Below, in pieces: positions 42,927 to 50,601 of a stretch of DNA of 64,000 bases. Numbering within the stretch: the first letter of the stretch is position 1; each line of letters begins with the position of its first letter. Location of the stretch: positions 434,001 through 498,000 of the forward strand of contig NZ_CANMXL010000003.1 in assembly GCF_947501905.1 (NCBI RefSeq), written 5' to 3'. The notes under the pieces are model-generated. The model ran no database searches, was not told the DNA's origin, and saw only the letters and a program-made list of their open reading frames with translations. This DNA is from an uncultured Winogradskyella sp. (lineage in GTDB: Bacteria; Bacteroidota; Bacteroidia; Flavobacteriales; Flavobacteriaceae). A program made the position numbers and the translations under genes.

Positions 42927-43694
42927 ATGATAATTACAGATACGCATACACATTTATATAGCGAAGCCTTTAACGAAGATAGACATCAGATGATACAACG
43001 CGCTATCAACTCAAATGTAAAACGCTTTTTTATTCCAGCCATTGATTCTAGTTACACCGAAGCGATGTATAAGCTAGAAGCTGAGTTTCCTAATGAGGTG
43101 TTTTTAATGATGGGTCTGCATCCTACATCTGTAAAAGAAAATTATAAAGAAGAGCTTAAACATGTAGAAGAGCAATTTAAAACAAGAAATTTCTATGCTG
43201 TTGGCGAAATAGGAATTGACTTATACTGGGATAAAAGTACTTTGCCAATACAGATTGAAGCATTTAGATATCAAATTAACTTAGCGAAACAATATAAGCT
43301 GCCTATTGTAATACATTGTCGGGAAGCCTTTGATGAAATTTTTGAAGTTTTAGAACAAGAAAAAAGTGATGATTTGTTTGGGATATTTCATTGTTTTACC
43401 GGAAATATAGATCAGGCCAAACAAGCCATTTCTTATAATATGAAGTTAGGAATAGGTGGTGTGGTGACGTTTAAAAACGGAAAAATAGATCAATTTATTA
43501 ATCAAATAGACTTAAAGCATATTGTTCTTGAAACAGATTCGCCATATCTTGCACCTAAACCCTACAGAGGAAAACGTAACGAAAGTCAATATGTTATTAA
43601 AGTATTAGACAAGCTTTCAGAATTGTATGGTTTATCTACAGAAGAGATAGCTAATATTACAACAGAAAACTCTAAGGCAATTTTTGGGATATAA
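42927..43694 (+). CDS. TatD family metal-dependent hydrolase
   Basis: A 255-residue TIM-barrel hydrolase of the TatD deoxyribonuclease family. The ATG at 42927 (MIITDTHTHLYSEAF) is preferred over GTG 42912, since the -7 box lies between them. Metal ligands are visible: DTHTHL (residues 4-9), VGEIGIDLYW (Glu, near 88), IVIHCREAF (near 124), FHCFTGN (near 149) and ETDSPYLAPKPYRG (near 200). Family members are 3'-5' exonucleases or D-aminoacyl hydrolases. It sits one base before the asparaginase gene, forming an operon. The exact member (TatD or YcfH/YjjV-like) is not decided. Confidence 0.92.
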   Translation: MIITDTHTHLYSEAFNEDRHQMIQRAINSNVKRFFIPAIDSSYTEAMYKLEAEFPNEVFLMMGLHPTSVKENYKEELKHVEEQFKTRNFYAVGEIGIDLYWDKSTLPIQIEAFRYQINLAKQYKLPIVIHCREAFDEIFEVLEQEKSDDLFGIFHCFTGNIDQAKQAISYNMKLGIGGVVTFKNGKIDQFINQIDLKHIVLETDSPYLAPKPYRGKRNESQYVIKVLDKLSELYGLSTEEIANITTENSKAIFGI

Positions 43695-43695
43695 G

Positions 43696-44721
43696 ATGAA
43701 AAAACAAAACATACTTTTAATATATACTGGCGGAACTATTGGTATGGTAAAAGATGTCAATACTGGCGCATTAAAGGCTTTTGATTTTAATAATCTTATA
43801 CAAAGAATACCAGAACTACGATTGCTCGATTGTAATATAGAAACTATTTCTTTTGAAGAACCTATAGACTCCTCTAATATTAATCCAGAATATTGGTGTG
43901 TAATAGCAGACATAATTAAAGACAACTATAAAAACTTTGATGGCTTTGTAGTATTACATGGTAGTGATACGATGAGTTATTCTGCATCAGCTTTGAGTTT
44001 TATACTCGAAAACTTAGCAAAGCCAGTTATATTTACTGGATCTCAACTCCCAATAGGAGATTTACGAACAGATGCAAAAGAAAACCTAATTACATCTATT
44101 CAATTAGCAACACTTAATAATAATGGTATACCTATTATAAGAGAAGTAGGTTTGTATTTTGAATACAAATTATACAGAGGTAATCGCACAACAAAAATTA
44201 ATGCGGAGCATTTTGAAGCTTTCGAGTCTCTGAATTATCCTAATTTGGCAGAATCTGGAGTAAATCTTAATGTCAACAAAGAGTATCTTTTAAAACCTAA
44301 TGAAGGACTTTCGCTTAAGGTTAACAAAAAGCTAGATACTAATGTTGCGATACTTAAATTATTTCCAGGCATATCAAAACCAATATTAGAAGCTGTTTTA
44401 AGAAGTAAACTTATTAAAGGATTAGTTTTAGAAACTTATGGATCGGGTAATGCTACTACAGAAGCTTGGTTTATTGATTTGTTGAATGAAGCTGTTAAAA
44501 GAGGTATATATATTATTAATGTGACGCAATGTGCAGGCGGTAGTGTAAACATGGGACAGTACGAGACGAGCTCGCAGTTAAAAGAGATAGGTATTATTTC
44601 TGGAAAAGACTTAACGACAGAGGCTGCAATAACAAAGTTAATGTATCTCATAGGACAAGATATTAATTCTTTAGAGTTTCAAAGCATCTTTGAAACCTCA
44701 CTACGTGGCGAAATGTCCTAA
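43696..44721 (+). CDS. ansA: type I (cytosolic) L-asparaginase
   Basis: A 341-residue asparaginase hydrolysing asparagine to aspartate and ammonia. Start at ATG 43696, not at the upstream TTG that overlaps tatD. Both catalytic threonine motifs are present: IYTGGTIGM at about residues 9-17 and LHGSDTMSYSASALSF near 85-100; the lysine motif LRTDAKENL near 121 is intact. No signal peptide, so it is the cytoplasmic low-affinity type. It follows tatD by one base. It is the last gene before the tRNA-Ser. Confidence 0.93.
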   Translation: MKKQNILLIYTGGTIGMVKDVNTGALKAFDFNNLIQRIPELRLLDCNIETISFEEPIDSSNINPEYWCVIADIIKDNYKNFDGFVVLHGSDTMSYSASALSFILENLAKPVIFTGSQLPIGDLRTDAKENLITSIQLATLNNNGIPIIREVGLYFEYKLYRGNRTTKINAEHFEAFESLNYPNLAESGVNLNVNKEYLLKPNEGLSLKVNKKLDTNVAILKLFPGISKPILEAVLRSKLIKGLVLETYGSGNATTEAWFIDLLNEAVKRGIYIINVTQCAGGSVNMGQYETSSQLKEIGIISGKDLTTEAAITKLMYLIGQDINSLEFQSIFETSLRGEMS

Positions 44722-44792
44722 AATTAACGCCCATAATTTTAGTGTTTAAAGATTTTTTTGTTATTTGGCGTTCTGTAATTTTTAAGACTTAC

Positions 44793-44880
44793 AGAGAGGT
44801 GGCCGAGTGGTCGAAGGCGCACGCCTGGAAAGTGTGTAAACGCCAAAAGCGTTTCGAGGGTTCGAATCCCTTCCTCTCTG
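44793..44880 (+). tRNA. tRNA-Ser (anticodon GGA)
   Basis: An 88-base class II tRNA. Acceptor AGAGAGG (44793-44799) pairs with CCTCTCT (44873-44879), with discriminator G at 44880. The anticodon stem CACGC/GTGTG encloses the loop CTGGAAA, anticodon GGA. A long variable arm (CGCC..GGCG-like, AACGCCAAAAGCGTT) and the T arm GAGGGTTCGAATCCCTT confirm serine identity. No CCA is encoded. Confidence 0.96.
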
Positions 44881-44956
44881 CTGATGTTTTACTTAAATAG
44901 TTACATATTTTTTTTATCTTTAACACTTTAACTAATAAAAATTAAGATTCAAGACA

Positions 44957-45730
44957 ATGAAAAGATTATTTTCTATCCTAGCCATTACATGTTTAATGGT
45001 TATTGGAACTGTTAATGCAAATGCAACAACAACAGTAGCAGCCGCAACAACAACTGTTGCAAATGTAGCCCAAGAAACAAATGAAGCAGCCGCTGAAGAC
45101 TTAGGGTTTCATCAAGAATTAAAAAAGAGATTTATTGAAGGTGGTCCTGGGTTTATGGGAATCGTTTTATTATGTTTAATTCTTGGTTTAGCAATCGCTA
45201 TTGAAAGAATTATCTTTTTAAATCTTTCTACTACAAATTCAAAGAAATTAACTCAAAATGTTGAGGATGCTTTGGCATCTGGTGGTATCGAAGCTGCTAA
45301 GGAAGTTTGTAGAAATACAAAAGGTCCTGTTGCATCTATATTCTACCAAGGTTTAGACAGAGCAGACGAAGATATTGATGCTGCTGAAAAAGCTGTTGTA
45401 GCTTACGGTGGTGTACAAATGGGACAATTAGAGAAAAACGTTTCTTGGATATCATTATTTATCGCACTTGCACCAATGTTAGGTTTCATGGGTACGGTAA
45501 TTGGTATGATTCAAGCATTCGATAAAATTGAAGCAGCTGGTGATATGCAACCTTCTTTAGTAGCAGGTGGTATTAAAGTAGCACTTTTAACAACTGTATT
45601 TGGTCTTATTGTGGCTATTATACTTCAGATTTTTTACAACTACATTATCGCTAAGATTGATAGTATTGTAAACGATATGGAAGATTCTTCTATCACATTG
45701 ATGGATTTATTAGTAAGACACAAAAAATAA
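44957..45730 (+). CDS. ExbB/TolQ/MotA family proton channel
   Basis: A 257-residue inner-membrane proton-channel subunit that energises TonB. An N-terminal signal-like segment (residues 1-24) and an Ala/Thr-rich stretch (25-50) come before the three conserved helices: GPGFMGIVLLCLILGLAIAIERI (about 63-85), VSWISLFIALAPMLGFMGTVIGMIQAF (about 160-185, with the GTVIGM segment) and GGIKVALLTTVFGLIVAIILQIFYNY (about 197-225). The extra N-terminal export segment is common in Bacteroidota. First of four genes, with an unusual -7-like TATCTTTA about 35 bases upstream. The TonB receptor at 10315 is one likely user. Confidence 0.9.
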   Translation: MKRLFSILAITCLMVIGTVNANATTTVAAATTTVANVAQETNEAAAEDLGFHQELKKRFIEGGPGFMGIVLLCLILGLAIAIERIIFLNLSTTNSKKLTQNVEDALASGGIEAAKEVCRNTKGPVASIFYQGLDRADEDIDAAEKAVVAYGGVQMGQLEKNVSWISLFIALAPMLGFMGTVIGMIQAFDKIEAAGDMQPSLVAGGIKVALLTTVFGLIVAIILQIFYNYIIAKIDSIVNDMEDSSITLMDLLVRHKK

Positions 45731-45739
45731 GAAGTAGAT

Positions 45740-46177
45740 ATGCATAAAATATTAAAAATAGTAGCCGCCTTACTTGGGGTTCTTGGTATTGTTTTTCTTG
45801 TTAGAATTATTTCTGCAGGAGATGATGCAATCAAGAGCGGTGAGTCTGCAGGTTTAGTAGATCCTATGGCTTATGTAGCCTATGTGATTTTAGGATTAGT
45901 ATTAGCATTTGTTGTATTCTTTGTAGTTAAAAATTTATTTACAAATACAGCAGGGCTTAAAAACACTTTAATAGGAGTTGGCGCTTTTGTAGCTGTACTT
46001 GTTATCGCTTATGTAGTTTCTGGAGGAGACTCTAGAGCTTATAAATTACAAGATGGTATTGCATCAGATGGTCAATCTCATATGGTAGGTGCAGGTTTAG
46101 TAGCTTTTTATATACTATTAGCTATTGCTGCAGTTTCAATGATTTTCTCTGGAGTAAAAAAAATATTAAGTAAATAG
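45740..46177 (+). CDS. membrane protein between exbB and exbD
   Basis: A 145-residue polytopic protein with four hydrophobic stretches (about residues 5-26, 44-67, 76-95, 117-138). It sits 9 bases after exbB and 6 before the first exbD gene, a position kept in many Flavobacteriia. A conserved-looking soluble loop (SGGDSRAYKLQDGIASDGQSHMVGAG) lies between the last two segments. No domain is recognised; presumably an accessory part of the ExbB/ExbD complex. Confidence 0.75.
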   Translation: MHKILKIVAALLGVLGIVFLVRIISAGDDAIKSGESAGLVDPMAYVAYVILGLVLAFVVFFVVKNLFTNTAGLKNTLIGVGAFVAVLVIAYVVSGGDSRAYKLQDGIASDGQSHMVGAGLVAFYILLAIAAVSMIFSGVKKILSK

Positions 46178-46183
46178 TAGATT

Positions 46184-46798
46184 ATGGCAAAAAGAGCAGC
46201 ACCAGAAGTTAACGCAGGTTCAATGGCTGACATTGCTTTCTTACTATTGATATTTTTCTTGGTTACTACAACTATAGAGAAAGATAAAGGTATTTTAAGA
46301 AGTTTGCCGCCTATTGATGATTCACAAACAGAGCCGCCAATTATTAAACAAAAAAACTTGTTTACTATTTTGGTAAATAGAGATGACCGTCTTTTGGTTG
46401 AGGAAGAAGAAATGAATATCAAAGATTTAAGACAGGCTGCAATAGACTTCTTAGATAACGGTGGAGATGTTAATGCAGAAGGTGAGTCATGTACATACTG
46501 TAGAGGTAAAAAAGACCCAGCTTCGTCAGATCATCCAGATAAAGCAATTATTACGCTAAAGCATGATCGTGAAACGAGTTATGGTAGATATATTGAAGTT
46601 CAAAATGAACTAGTAGCTGCCTATAACGAGTTGCGAGAAAGAGAAGCACAACGTATTTTTAACAGATCTTTCGCATCCATGCTAGAGGAGAAAGAAAAGA
46701 ATCAGTTTAATAAAGACGAAAAGCTGAATGCTGATATTAAGAGAATAAAGGATATGTATCCTATGAAACTCTCAGAAGCAGAACCAGATAAAAGTTAA
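46184..46798 (+). CDS. ExbD/TolR family protein, copy 1, with cysteine-pair insert
   Basis: A 204-residue ExbD-like protein. The N-terminal helix carries the key aspartate: EVNAGSMADIAFLLLIFFLVTTTIEKD (residues 5-31). The periplasmic domain is interrupted by a segment with CTYCRGKKDP (near 105) and continues with a long helix (RYIEVQNELVAAYNELREREAQRIFNRSF), making it longer than E. coli ExbD (141 residues). The CxxC could form a disulfide or bind metal. It partners with the second ExbD gene 6 bases downstream. Confidence 0.9.
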   Translation: MAKRAAPEVNAGSMADIAFLLLIFFLVTTTIEKDKGILRSLPPIDDSQTEPPIIKQKNLFTILVNRDDRLLVEEEEMNIKDLRQAAIDFLDNGGDVNAEGESCTYCRGKKDPASSDHPDKAIITLKHDRETSYGRYIEVQNELVAAYNELREREAQRIFNRSFASMLEEKEKNQFNKDEKLNADIKRIKDMYPMKLSEAEPDKS

Positions 46799-46803
46799 TT
46801 AGT

Positions 46804-47268
46804 ATGTCTAAGTTTAAGAAGAAAAAAGGTGGTGAATTACCGGCGATATCGACGGCATCTTTACCAGACATTGTATTTATGTTATTATTCTTTTTTATGG
46901 TAGCAACTGTAATGAGAGATAACTCTACAATGGTAGAAAACACTTTACCTATTGCAGATCAGATAGAGAAGCTTAAAAAAGACAGAACAATGTTTATTTA
47001 TGCTGGAAAACCAAGTTCGCAATACAGTAATTTAGGTACTGAAGGGCGTATTCAAATTAATGATTCATTTGTTAATTTAGATGCCATTCAACCTGCTGTT
47101 TTCGAATATATAGCTACACTTCCTGAAGAATTAAAAGATAGAGTTGTGATAGCTTTAAAGGTAGATGAAAAAACAAATGCAGGTATTGTTTCAGATGTTA
47201 AGCAAGAGCTTAGAGAAGCAAATGCGCTTAAGATTATGTACATTACCGGTAAGAAAAAAGAAGAATAA
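46804..47268 (+). CDS. ExbD/TolR family protein, copy 2
   Basis: A 154-residue ExbD-like protein of ordinary length. A lysine-rich N-terminus precedes the helix with its aspartate: LPAISTASLPDIVFMLLFFFMVATVMRD (residues 12-39). The periplasmic part ends VKQELREANALKIMYITGKKKEE. Two different ExbD copies in one operon suggest a heteromeric peptidoglycan-binding stator. It is the last gene of the operon and is followed by an intrinsic terminator. Confidence 0.9.
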   Translation: MSKFKKKKGGELPAISTASLPDIVFMLLFFFMVATVMRDNSTMVENTLPIADQIEKLKKDRTMFIYAGKPSSQYSNLGTEGRIQINDSFVNLDAIQPAVFEYIATLPEELKDRVVIALKVDEKTNAGIVSDVKQELREANALKIMYITGKKKEE

Positions 47269-47286
47269 ATAAAATCTTAATTTTTT

Positions 47287-47321
47287 AAAAGCGTTATGGT
47301 TAATATCATAACGCTTTTTTT
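47287..47321 (+). terminator. intrinsic terminator of the exbB/exbD operon
   Basis: AAAAGCGTTATG (47287-47298) pairs with CATAACGCTTTT (47307-47318) and is followed by Ts. Confidence 0.85.
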
Positions 47322-47358
47322 ATATGCTATAATTATTGAAATTTAATAGCTTTACAGT

Positions 47359-48051
47359 ATGAGATTATATTATTGTTTGTTATTGTTTTGTTTGTTAACC
47401 AATTTTTCTGGAGCGCAAGACAGTTTGTCTGTTGATATAGATGATAGATACCGTGAAGATCAGTTTTATGCTTCTATTACTTATAATCTATTATCAAATA
47501 ACCCTAATGGTGTATCGCAGAGTGATTTTTCTACAGGTTTTCATTTTGGTTTTATAAGAGACATGCCAATCAATCAAAAGCGAAATTGGTCAATTGGTAT
47601 AGGATTAGGGGTTTCTTCTAACTCATATAACCAGAACTTGATTATTACAGAAACATCAGAAAACGTTAATTTTTCTATTGATGATGGAAGTCTTGGAAAT
47701 ATTACTAAGAATAAATTTACAACCTATTTAATAGATGTCCCTTTTGAATTTCGATGGAGAACTTCGGACGCTGAGACGTATAAATTTTGGCGCATATATC
47801 CTGGATTTAAACTAAGTTATTTAGTATACAATTCTTCTAAATTAAAAAGTGATTTATTAAATACCAATATATCTAATATTGGTGCTTTTAATAAACTACA
47901 ATATGGGCTTACCTTAAGTGCAGGATATGGCACATGGAATTTTCAAATCTATTATGGGCTTAACTCAATTTTTGATAATACAGCTCAATTAAACAGTCAA
48001 TCTATTGATTCTAGAGCTGTTAAGGTTGGTATAATGTTCTATATACTATAG
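47359..48051 (+). CDS. outer-membrane beta-barrel (porin-family, PorT-like) protein
   Basis: A 230-residue exported barrel protein (signal peptide ending FSGAQ). It carries regular amphipathic strands (QFYASITYNLLSNN, STGFHFGFIRDM, NWSIGIGLGVSSNS, TTYLIDVPFEFRWRTS, LQYGLTLSAGYGTWNFQIYYGLN) and a final strand VGIMFYIL. Similar to the PorT family of the type IX secretion machinery, in which an 8-strand barrel has a DxPF/E-R segment (here LIDVPFEFRW). Whether it is the true PorT/SprT or a paralogue cannot be decided. Downstream of the ExbD terminator it has its own unit. It overlaps the convergent gene at 48046 by 6 bases. Confidence 0.75.
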   Translation: MRLYYCLLLFCLLTNFSGAQDSLSVDIDDRYREDQFYASITYNLLSNNPNGVSQSDFSTGFHFGFIRDMPINQKRNWSIGIGLGVSSNSYNQNLIITETSENVNFSIDDGSLGNITKNKFTTYLIDVPFEFRWRTSDAETYKFWRIYPGFKLSYLVYNSSKLKSDLLNTNISNIGAFNKLQYGLTLSAGYGTWNFQIYYGLNSIFDNTAQLNSQSIDSRAVKVGIMFYIL

Positions 48052-48651
48052 CCAAAGTTTAAGTAACAAAAGCTGAGGAATAAAGCCTGTTAGACTACCT
48101 ATAATTAGTTCAGGATATGTATGCGCCTTTAAGTGCAAACGTGACGTTGCTATTGCACCTAGTAAAATCATCATAAGCGCTATAGAACCATTAATGTTTA
48201 TATGAAAATGAATACTCAATGCTATGGCAAACATAAAGAAACCAGAAGCAGCTAACATATGTATACTGGCTTTTATTTTAAAAACTGCAAGAAAAAAACA
48301 GATTAGAGTCGATAATAATATACCTACAAAAAAATAGTACAATTCTTCAATTTCGGTTTGAGTAAAAACACGAGTAATCACCAAGGCGATAATTACAGAA
48401 TTGATTAATAATGGTAACTTTCTTTCGTCAGTAGATTTAAGGTAAATACTGTCTATTTTATTTAAAGTTTTTAATAAATAGTAGACCAATACAGGCAGAA
48501 TAATAGTAAGCAGAACTGTAGAAAAAATCTTGGCTTGGCTAACAGGTTCTGGGATAAACCTTGGCGTTTTAGAAAAGTAAAATAAAACACCCAATAGGGG
48601 CATTATCAACGGGTGAAAAATGTACGATATACTTTTTAAGATAAAATCCAT
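48046..48651 (-). CDS. polytopic membrane protein, remote PAP2-like
   Basis: A 201-residue inner-membrane protein with about six helices; ATG 48651 is used, as 48660 is a TTG. The last third has TSRLHLKAHTYPELIIGSLTG, the shape of the third PAP2 phosphatase motif (S-R-x5-H-x6-G). Earlier KSTDERKLPLL resembles the first motif K-x6-R-P but with the arginine and proline misplaced, and the second motif (PSGH) is only hinted at by SIHM. It may be an inactive or diverged lipid phosphatase. It convergently overlaps the barrel protein gene by 6 bases. Confidence 0.65.
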   Translation of the reverse strand: MDFILKSISYIFHPLIMPLLGVLFYFSKTPRFIPEPVSQAKIFSTVLLTIILPVLVYYLLKTLNKIDSIYLKSTDERKLPLLINSVIIALVITRVFTQTEIEELYYFFVGILLSTLICFFLAVFKIKASIHMLAASGFFMFAIALSIHFHININGSIALMMILLGAIATSRLHLKAHTYPELIIGSLTGFIPQLLLLKLWL

Positions 48652-48705
48652 AGCTGTCAAACAAAAGTAATTTATTAATTTTCAAATTCAGAAAAATATT
48701 AAAAA

Positions 48706-50601
48706 ATGAAACTGAAATATTTAATTTTCATAATCTCATTAGTCTTAACTGTAAATGTCTCTTTTTCTCAAGATGAGAATTTCAGAATAGTATTTCCGCA
48801 AACGGAAGCCGAAAGAAATAAAGCATGTTCTAATTGTTTTAATGTGTTTCGTCAAAAAACAAAGGAGGTAAGATTTTCTATTCAGAACGAAAATGGAAAT
48901 TTATACTTTCAGACTAATGACAGAAAGTGGTTTAATCTACTTTTTAAAAGCCCAACTGACGGTTTAGCGCTTGATGTTGTAGCAAAAGATATTTATAACT
49001 GCTCAGTAACATCTATAGAGAATAAGCAAATAAATGGTAAGCTACTTAAACCAGTATACGCAAAGCGTCTAAAAAGTGGGTTGCAGTCTATTGGAAAAGA
49101 TATGTTTAGAGTTTTGGTGGGTAAAATACCTGCTGAATTAAAAGGAAAAGAGCTAGAATACAATATTCTTTTTCTTGGAAATAAAACGCTTTGCCGATAT
49201 CAAATTATATACAATCTTAAAGCATACCAATGGGGTTTGCTAGATATGGGTATGTATTTAGATTCTGTAAACTTTAAAAATCAAAAATTGGTGAGTCAAG
49301 GCGAAGAAAATGTTAAGATTAGATATAAAACTCTAAAGTTTAAAATTCCTTTTGAGAAAAATAAGTCTATCTATTCTCCAGAAGATATAAAACCTGTTTA
49401 CGATTCGTTAAACCTAACAGATTTTAATATTAAAACCATAAATATAAAGGCTTATTCCTCAGTTGAAGGAAGCTTAGAGCGTAACATAGAATTACAAGAA
49501 GGACGAGCAAATAGTATTGCAAAAGCGATACAGACTTATCAGAAGCCTACTATAAAAAACACGATTTCATCTTCAGAAAATTGGGTTGAATTTTTGAATG
49601 ATATTGAAGGTACCAAATACGAAAACCTAAAAGCATTAAGTAAAGCGCAAATAAAGAAGAAGTTAGTGGGTGCATTTTCTACTGAGATGGAACCGTATTT
49701 GAAAAATCACCGTAAGGCATTAATCACTTTAGAGCTTGAGAAAAAGGATAGGTACAAAACAATGCCTGTAACGCAGTTGGTAAGTTTATTTAATCAATCC
49801 ATAAAAGAGGACAAATTAGATGAGGCAAATACTATTCAGAATTCTGTATTTGAAAAATTGAAGAATAGTGAGGTTTCTCCTGATATTTTGAAGCAATTAG
49901 AAGTGCCAATGCAGCTTAAATTCATCAATATATTAAATAAGAACAGCGCTATTAAATATCGGTTAGATGAAAGGCAGATAGTTATTGTTAGGAATGAACT
50001 AGAACAATTAAAAAAGTTGGACCCTAAAAATGCTAGAATTAGATACAATCTTGCTGCGATAAAATTCAAAATATGGCGCTATAATATTGAGAAAGTAAAT
50101 CCTTCACTGTTTAAAGATGAAATTTTTAATCTTGAAAAATATAAAATTTCAAAAGCCTTGATTAATAGAATGATGATTAATTATCATATTATTCAAAGTG
50201 AAAATTTTAATAGAAAAAGAGATTACTCTAACAAAGACAAATCGGTTAATTATATAAAATCGATATATGAGAAAATACCGCTATCAGATTTTGATTATTT
50301 CAGCTTAGCTCAATTTTTATCATACTATGCCAATGTTGAAGCTGCAGCAAAATTGTTATCTGATAAAGCAAGACAAATTGATGTAGATGAAGATTTATTA
50401 TTCTACTATCTCAATCTTACATTAATAAATAAGGAATTAACCAAGACAGATGAATATCGCGCCATAATGCTTAATGCTGTGAATTTAAATAAAGATAGGT
50501 ATTGCAAACTATTTAATACACCAGAAAAAGATGGTGTAACTTTTCAATTACTAAAAGATGATTATCTAAGAAAGAGCTATTGCGAAAATTGTAATAACTA
50601 A
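48706..50601 (+). CDS. large exported protein with OmpA-like segment
   Basis: A 631-residue protein with a signal peptide (to SFSQ). Early in the mature part is an ACSNC pair, and the C-terminus is SYCENCNN, so the CxxC pairs bracket the protein. The stretch IKAYSSVEGSLERNIELQEGRANSIAKAIQ (about 245-275) matches the peptidoglycan-binding OmpA signature (G-H-T-D-x2-G-x3-Y-N-x2-L-S-x2-R-A) in a diverged form. The remaining C-terminal half is helical and may contain TPR-like repeats (LDPKNARIRYNLAAIKFKIWRY). Alone, with the convergent rpoN overlapping its stop by 4 bases. Function unknown. Confidence 0.7.
   Translation: MKLKYLIFIISLVLTVNVSFSQDENFRIVFPQTEAERNKACSNCFNVFRQKTKEVRFSIQNENGNLYFQTNDRKWFNLLFKSPTDGLALDVVAKDIYNCSVTSIENKQINGKLLKPVYAKRLKSGLQSIGKDMFRVLVGKIPAELKGKELEYNILFLGNKTLCRYQIIYNLKAYQWGLLDMGMYLDSVNFKNQKLVSQGEENVKIRYKTLKFKIPFEKNKSIYSPEDIKPVYDSLNLTDFNIKTINIKAYSSVEGSLERNIELQEGRANSIAKAIQTYQKPTIKNTISSSENWVEFLNDIEGTKYENLKALSKAQIKKKLVGAFSTEMEPYLKNHRKALITLELEKKDRYKTMPVTQLVSLFNQSIKEDKLDEANTIQNSVFEKLKNSEVSPDILKQLEVPMQLKFINILNKNSAIKYRLDERQIVIVRNELEQLKKLDPKNARIRYNLAAIKFKIWRYNIEKVNPSLFKDEIFNLEKYKISKALINRMMINYHIIQSENFNRKRDYSNKDKSVNYIKSIYEKIPLSDFDYFSLAQFLSYYANVEAAAKLLSDKARQIDVDEDLLFYYLNLTLINKELTKTDEYRAIMLNAVNLNKDRYCKLFNTPEKDGVTFQLLKDDYLRKSYCENCNN

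Noticed and set aside
47359..48051. Identification as the type IX secretion protein PorT/SprT
   Set aside because: A similar barrel and a DVPFEFR segment are seen, but no other secretion genes are nearby, so a gene symbol is not justified.
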